A DNA stretch of 64,000 bases from Rubrivirga sp046845755 (GTDB lineage Bacteria > Bacteroidota > Rhodothermia > Rhodothermales > Rubricoccaceae), in assembly GCF_046845755.1 (NCBI RefSeq), contig NZ_CP177357.1, positions 930,001 through 994,000 on the forward strand, given 5' to 3'. Position numbers and translations under genes: made by a program. Within the stretch, counting starts at the first letter, position 1, and every line of letters starts with the position of its first letter. The notes under the pieces were generated by a model that was not told the origin of the DNA, did no database searches, and was given only the letters and a program-made list of their open reading frames with translations. Shown here one piece after another: positions 60,936 through 64,000 of the stretch.

Positions 60936-62866
60936 CGCTCGCACCGTGTAGGGGACTGGGGACTGGAAACGGCGGATGGTGGGCGCGCTCCCGATCCGTG
61001 TGTGCTCGGCTCGCGCTCGCCGTCTTGCTGGCGATCGGCGCCGGCGGCGTGCAGGCGCAGGACACGGTCGCCGAGCCGAACGCGTCCGCCGCGACGACGC
61101 TCGCGCAAGACGTCGGGGCGCCCCAGCCCGACTCGTCGGCCGCCGACGCGCCCGTCCTGCTCGACGCGCCCGCCGACGCGTACGGGGAGCCGTCGGTCGT
61201 GGAGGCCGCGCCGGCGGAGGACGCCCCGCCCGACGTCGGCTGGCTCTCGATCTTGCCCGCCCTCCTCGCGATCGCGGCGGCGCTCGTCTTCCGCCAGGTC
61301 ATCGTGGCGCTGTTCCTGGGCGTCTGGCTGGGCGCCTGGATCGTCACCGGCGACCCCTTGATGGGCTGGGCGACCGGCCTGTTCGCCACCATCCAGACCT
61401 ACATCCTGGCGGCGCTCGCCGACGACGACCACGCGGCCATCATCCTGTTCTCGATGATGATCGGCGGGACGGTCGGGCTCATCCAGAAAAACGGCGGGAC
61501 GGCGGCGATTGTCGACACCGTCACCAAGTGGGCCCGGACGGCCGGGCGCGGCCAGTTCGCCACGGCCCTGCTCGGCGTGCTCGTCTTTTTCGACGACTAC
61601 GCCAACACCCTGATCGTCGGCGGAACCATGCGGCCCATCACCGACCGCTTGCGCATCAGCCGGGAGAAGCTGGCGTACCTCGTCGACTCGACGGCAGCGC
61701 CCGTCGCCTGCCTTGCCTTTGTGACGACCTGGATCGGCTACGAGGTCGGGCTCATCGGCGACGCCGTCGACAAGCTGCCGGGCTACAACGAGGCGGCGTA
61801 CTCGGTCTTCCTCGGGTCCATCCCATACTCGTTCTACCCCATCCTGGCCCTCTTCTTCGTGTTCACGATCGCGCTCACCAAGCGCGACTTCGGGCCGATG
61901 CTCAAGGCCGAGCGCCGCGCCCGCCAGACCGGCCAGCTGTTCCGCCCGGGCTCGTCGGCCGAGGCCGCCGAGGCCGAGAACGAGCTGCTGGAGCCACCCC
62001 CGGAGGCCCCCAAGCGGCTGATCAATGCGCTCCTGCCCATCGCCGTGCTCGTGGTCGGCGTCCTCGTCGGGCTGTGGATCACCGGGCGCGCGGCGGTCCT
62101 GGAGGGCGGCGGCGAGATGACCATCAAGAACGTGATCGGCGAGGCCAACTCGTACACGGCCATGATGTGGGCGTCGCTGGCGTCGGTCGTCGTGGCCGTC
62201 GCGCTGTCCGTCGGGCAGGGGATCTTGTCGCTGGAGCAGGCCATGGAGGCGTGGTTCGCGGGGATGCGCTCGATGCTGCTGGCGATCATCATCCTGATCC
62301 TGGCGTGGTCGCTCTCGAACGTCAACGACGCGCTCGGCACCTCGCAGTGGCTCATCGACCGGCTGTCGGGCACGCTGTCGCCCGGCATCGTCCCGGCGCT
62401 GGTGTTCCTGCTGGCCGCCGCGACCGCCTTCGCGACGGGCTCGTCGTGGGGCACGATGGGGATCCTGATGCCGCTCGTCATCCCGCTCGCGTGGGGCGTG
62501 CTCGCCGCCGACGGCCTGCACACGACGGGCGACTACACGCACATCATCTACTCGACCGTCAGCGCTGTGCTCGCGGGCTCGGTCTGGGGCGACCACTGCT
62601 CGCCGATCTCCGACACGACGATCCTGTCGTCGCTGGCGTCGCAGTGCGACCACATCGACCACGTCCGGACCCAGCTCCCGTACGCGATGACGGTCGGTGT
62701 CGTGGCCCTCCTGCTCGGCACGCTGCCGACGGGCTACAACGTGCCGTGGTGGGTGATGATGCCGATCTGCGCGGCCGTGCTGTTCGCCGTGGTCCGCTTC
62801 GTCGGCGAGCCCGTTGACGACCCCGAGGCAGTCGCGGAGGCGCCCGAAGGGACGCTCGTTGGGTAG
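60932..62866 (+). CDS. NhaC-family Na+/H+ antiporter with an N-terminal signal-like extension
   Basis: A 644-residue transporter that exchanges Na+ for H+ (COG1757, NhaC group). The core has the family pattern with IGGTVGLIQKNGGTAAIVDT, FDDYANTLIVGGTMRP near residue 225, TTWIGYEVGLIGDA, and GSSWGTMGILMPLVIPL and GSVWGDHCSPISDTTILSSL near the end. Residues 1-105 are extra: a signal-like hydrophobic stretch (LALAVLLAIGAGGVQAQ) followed by an Ala/Pro/Asp-rich tail, so the N-terminus may reach the periplasm. The ATG at 60932 overlaps the upp stop; the next start that keeps the signal sequence is an internal GTG (60993). Confidence 0.9.
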   Translation: MTLAPCRGLGTGNGGWWARSRSVCARLALAVLLAIGAGGVQAQDTVAEPNASAATTLAQDVGAPQPDSSAADAPVLLDAPADAYGEPSVVEAAPAEDAPPDVGWLSILPALLAIAAALVFRQVIVALFLGVWLGAWIVTGDPLMGWATGLFATIQTYILAALADDDHAAIILFSMMIGGTVGLIQKNGGTAAIVDTVTKWARTAGRGQFATALLGVLVFFDDYANTLIVGGTMRPITDRLRISREKLAYLVDSTAAPVACLAFVTTWIGYEVGLIGDAVDKLPGYNEAAYSVFLGSIPYSFYPILALFFVFTIALTKRDFGPMLKAERRARQTGQLFRPGSSAEAAEAENELLEPPPEAPKRLINALLPIAVLVVGVLVGLWITGRAAVLEGGGEMTIKNVIGEANSYTAMMWASLASVVVAVALSVGQGILSLEQAMEAWFAGMRSMLLAIIILILAWSLSNVNDALGTSQWLIDRLSGTLSPGIVPALVFLLAAATAFATGSSWGTMGILMPLVIPLAWGVLAADGLHTTGDYTHIIYSTVSAVLAGSVWGDHCSPISDTTILSSLASQCDHIDHVRTQLPYAMTVGVVALLLGTLPTGYNVPWWVMMPICAAVLFAVVRFVGEPVDDPEAVAEAPEGTLVG

Positions 62867-63227
62867 GGACACCCCGCCGGCGCGTCCCTTAGGCGGTGCC
62901 GAGCCCTGTCACAGGACGGCAGAGGGATTTCCCAGGCCTGCAACGCCTCTGGGTAGGCCTGCAACGGCATTTCCAAGGCCTGCAGGGGCCGTTTCCAGGC
63001 TCGCGCGAGCCGTTTTGAGGGACGCAGTGACCCCGATTAGGGATTTGCCCCCACTTTGCGTGCCGTCGGTGCTTGCGGCCGGTGCCCGCGAGCCGCTCCG
63101 GAGGCGCGTCGGGGGCGGTCGCGCGTGGGAAGTCCGGGAGCGCCAGCCTCCTGTCCGGTCGCCGGCGGCAGGATCGGGGCTGCGCCGTCGGGCGGAACCG
63201 GCCGCCGGCCGTCGCCGTCGCCCAGCG
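62867..63227. other. Intergenic spacer with degenerate direct repeats
   Basis: The 361-bp spacer contains several AGGCCTGCAACG-type repeats (62934-63000) and otherwise has no supported gene. Plus-strand frames running through it are Pro/Arg-rich and lack coding-like composition. Confidence 0.55.
62934..63000. repeat. Degenerate direct repeats (AGGCCTGCAACG unit)
   Basis: AGGCCTGCAACG at 62934-62945 and 62955-62966, AGGCCTGCAGG at 62976-62986 and a degenerate fourth copy (CCAGGCTCGCG) near 62995, with a period of about 20 bp. TTTCC precedes the third and fourth copies. Confidence 0.75.
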
Positions 63228-63929
63228 GTGACCCCGCTCTACCTCGACAACCACTTGCTCGTCGTCTCGAAGCCGCCCGGGATGCTGGCGCAGGGCGACA
63301 TCACCGGCGACACCGACGTGGTGACGTGGGCGAAGGCGTTCCTCAAGGAGCGCTTCGACAAGCCCGGCAACGTCTTCGTCGGGCTCGTCCACCGGCTCGA
63401 CCGGCCGACCTCGGGCGTGCTCGCGCTGGCGCGGACCTCGAAGGCGGCGGGGCGGCTCAGCGAGCAGTTCCGCCAGCGGGCTCCCGAGAAGCGCTACCTC
63501 GCCGTCGTGGCGGGCCGGCTGCCCGACGCGGGCGAGGCCGTCGACGGGCTCGACGACTCGGGTACGAGCGTCCGGATCGTGCCCGCGGGCCGGGGCAAGC
63601 GGGCCATGCTCCGCTGGCGGACGCTCGCACGCGCAGGCGGACGCGCGCTCGTTGAGGTGACGCTGGAGACGGGCCGCAAGCACCAGATCCGCGCCCAGCT
63701 CGCGGCCCGCGGCGCGCCGATCCTGGGCGACCTCCGGTACGGGGAGGGCCCGCCGTTTGCCGACGGCCGCGGCATCGCGCTCCACGCGTGGTCGCTGGCG
63801 CTCGACCACCCGACGCGGCGCGAGCGGATGACGTTCGCGGCGCCGCCGCCGGACGCCTGGCGCGGCCTGTTCGACCGCGAGATCGCCCGGCTCGTCGCGA
63901 GCGCCCCTGCGATGCCGCAAGCGGGATAG
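63228..63929 (+). CDS. RluA-family pseudouridine synthase
   Basis: A 233-residue enzyme converting uridine to pseudouridine in rRNA or tRNA. It contains the YLDNHLLVVSKPPGMLAQGD start of the family, the catalytic-Asp motif HRLDRPTSGVLALARTSKAA near residue 64 (Asp in HRLD), the KRYLA strand, and the GRKHQIRAQL motif near 153. It is short for RluA/C/D and has no S4 domain, consistent with the single-domain group related to RluA and TruC. The GTG start at 63228 (VTPLYLDNHL) was chosen, as the upstream frame is non-coding in composition. The target position is not predictable. Confidence 0.93.
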   Translation: MTPLYLDNHLLVVSKPPGMLAQGDITGDTDVVTWAKAFLKERFDKPGNVFVGLVHRLDRPTSGVLALARTSKAAGRLSEQFRQRAPEKRYLAVVAGRLPDAGEAVDGLDDSGTSVRIVPAGRGKRAMLRWRTLARAGGRALVEVTLETGRKHQIRAQLAARGAPILGDLRYGEGPPFADGRGIALHAWSLALDHPTRRERMTFAAPPPDAWRGLFDREIARLVASAPAMPQAG

Positions 63930-64000
63930 CGGGCCAGGGGGAGGCCTCTGTTTCTGGTCTCCCCTCCCAGACGGGAGGGGCCGGGGGAGGGTGATCGGCT
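63930..64000. other. Right edge spacer with a G-rich hairpin
   Basis: The last 71 bp contain CCCCTCCC / GGGAGGGG separated by four bases, a strong hairpin without a T-run. No gene is seen before the window ends. Confidence 0.4.

Overview
The window comes from a very GC-rich, Gram-negative bacterium. A type IX secretion C-terminal domain, a TonB/ExbB/ExbD set, a cell-envelope protein with N-terminal HU-CCDC81-like domains and a C-terminal SPOR domain, a CarB of about 950 residues and the near absence of Shine-Dalgarno sequences all point to the Bacteroidota/Rhodothermota side of the tree. A marine Rhodothermota relative such as Rubricoccaceae is my best guess; this is inference, not a database result.

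Region 1 (1-13680) is an accessory island. It holds the end of a DUF3800-like gene, a three-gene overlapping operon of unknown function, a strikingly AT-rich orphan gene, a type I restriction-modification operon (hsdM, hsdS, a small zinc-ribbon gene, hsdR), two exported proteins of unknown function, a compact protein with the three active-site motifs of a family A (Pol I-like) polymerase palm, and a small Cys-containing protein. It ends at a 60-nt copy of the 3' part of a tRNA-Phe gene with no matching 5' half, which looks like the attachment-site repeat left by integration. The intact tRNA-Phe and the left edge, and probably the integrase, should lie to the left of the window.

Region 2 (13780-24548) returns to the chromosome: tRNA-Asp with a terminator, NAD kinase, a four-gene redox cluster (flavoprotein, membrane polyferredoxin, dihaem cytochrome, small membrane protein), a ComM-type ATPase and a 1,445-residue secreted protein with eight DUF11-like repeats and a T9SS sorting domain.

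Region 3 (24767-42398) is dominated by envelope and respiratory functions. A minus-strand operon runs from a 909-residue TPR protein through a beta-barrel protein and the HU/SPOR protein to ExbB and ExbD, and a TonB gene lies further on. Between them are a YqjD-like protein, a PfkB sugar kinase, two membrane-anchored proteins (one with in-frame 15-bp minisatellites), a heptahaem-TPR lipoprotein, a haem/EF-hand lipoprotein, folB-folK and a deoxynucleoside kinase.

Region 4 (42473-63929) is mostly metabolic housekeeping: carA and carB, separated by two small genes and preceded by a terminator-like leader, a type II NADH dehydrogenase, an NrnA-like DHH phosphoesterase, a leucyl aminopeptidase, pdxA, a methyltransferase, an FtsE-like ATPase, a Na+/alanine symporter, uracil phosphoribosyltransferase, an NhaC-type antiporter and an RluA-type pseudouridine synthase. 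Intergenic spacers here carry purine-rich tandem repeats. A recurrent TAnnTT(G/C) motif a few tens of bases upstream of many genes resembles the Bacteroidota -7 promoter element.
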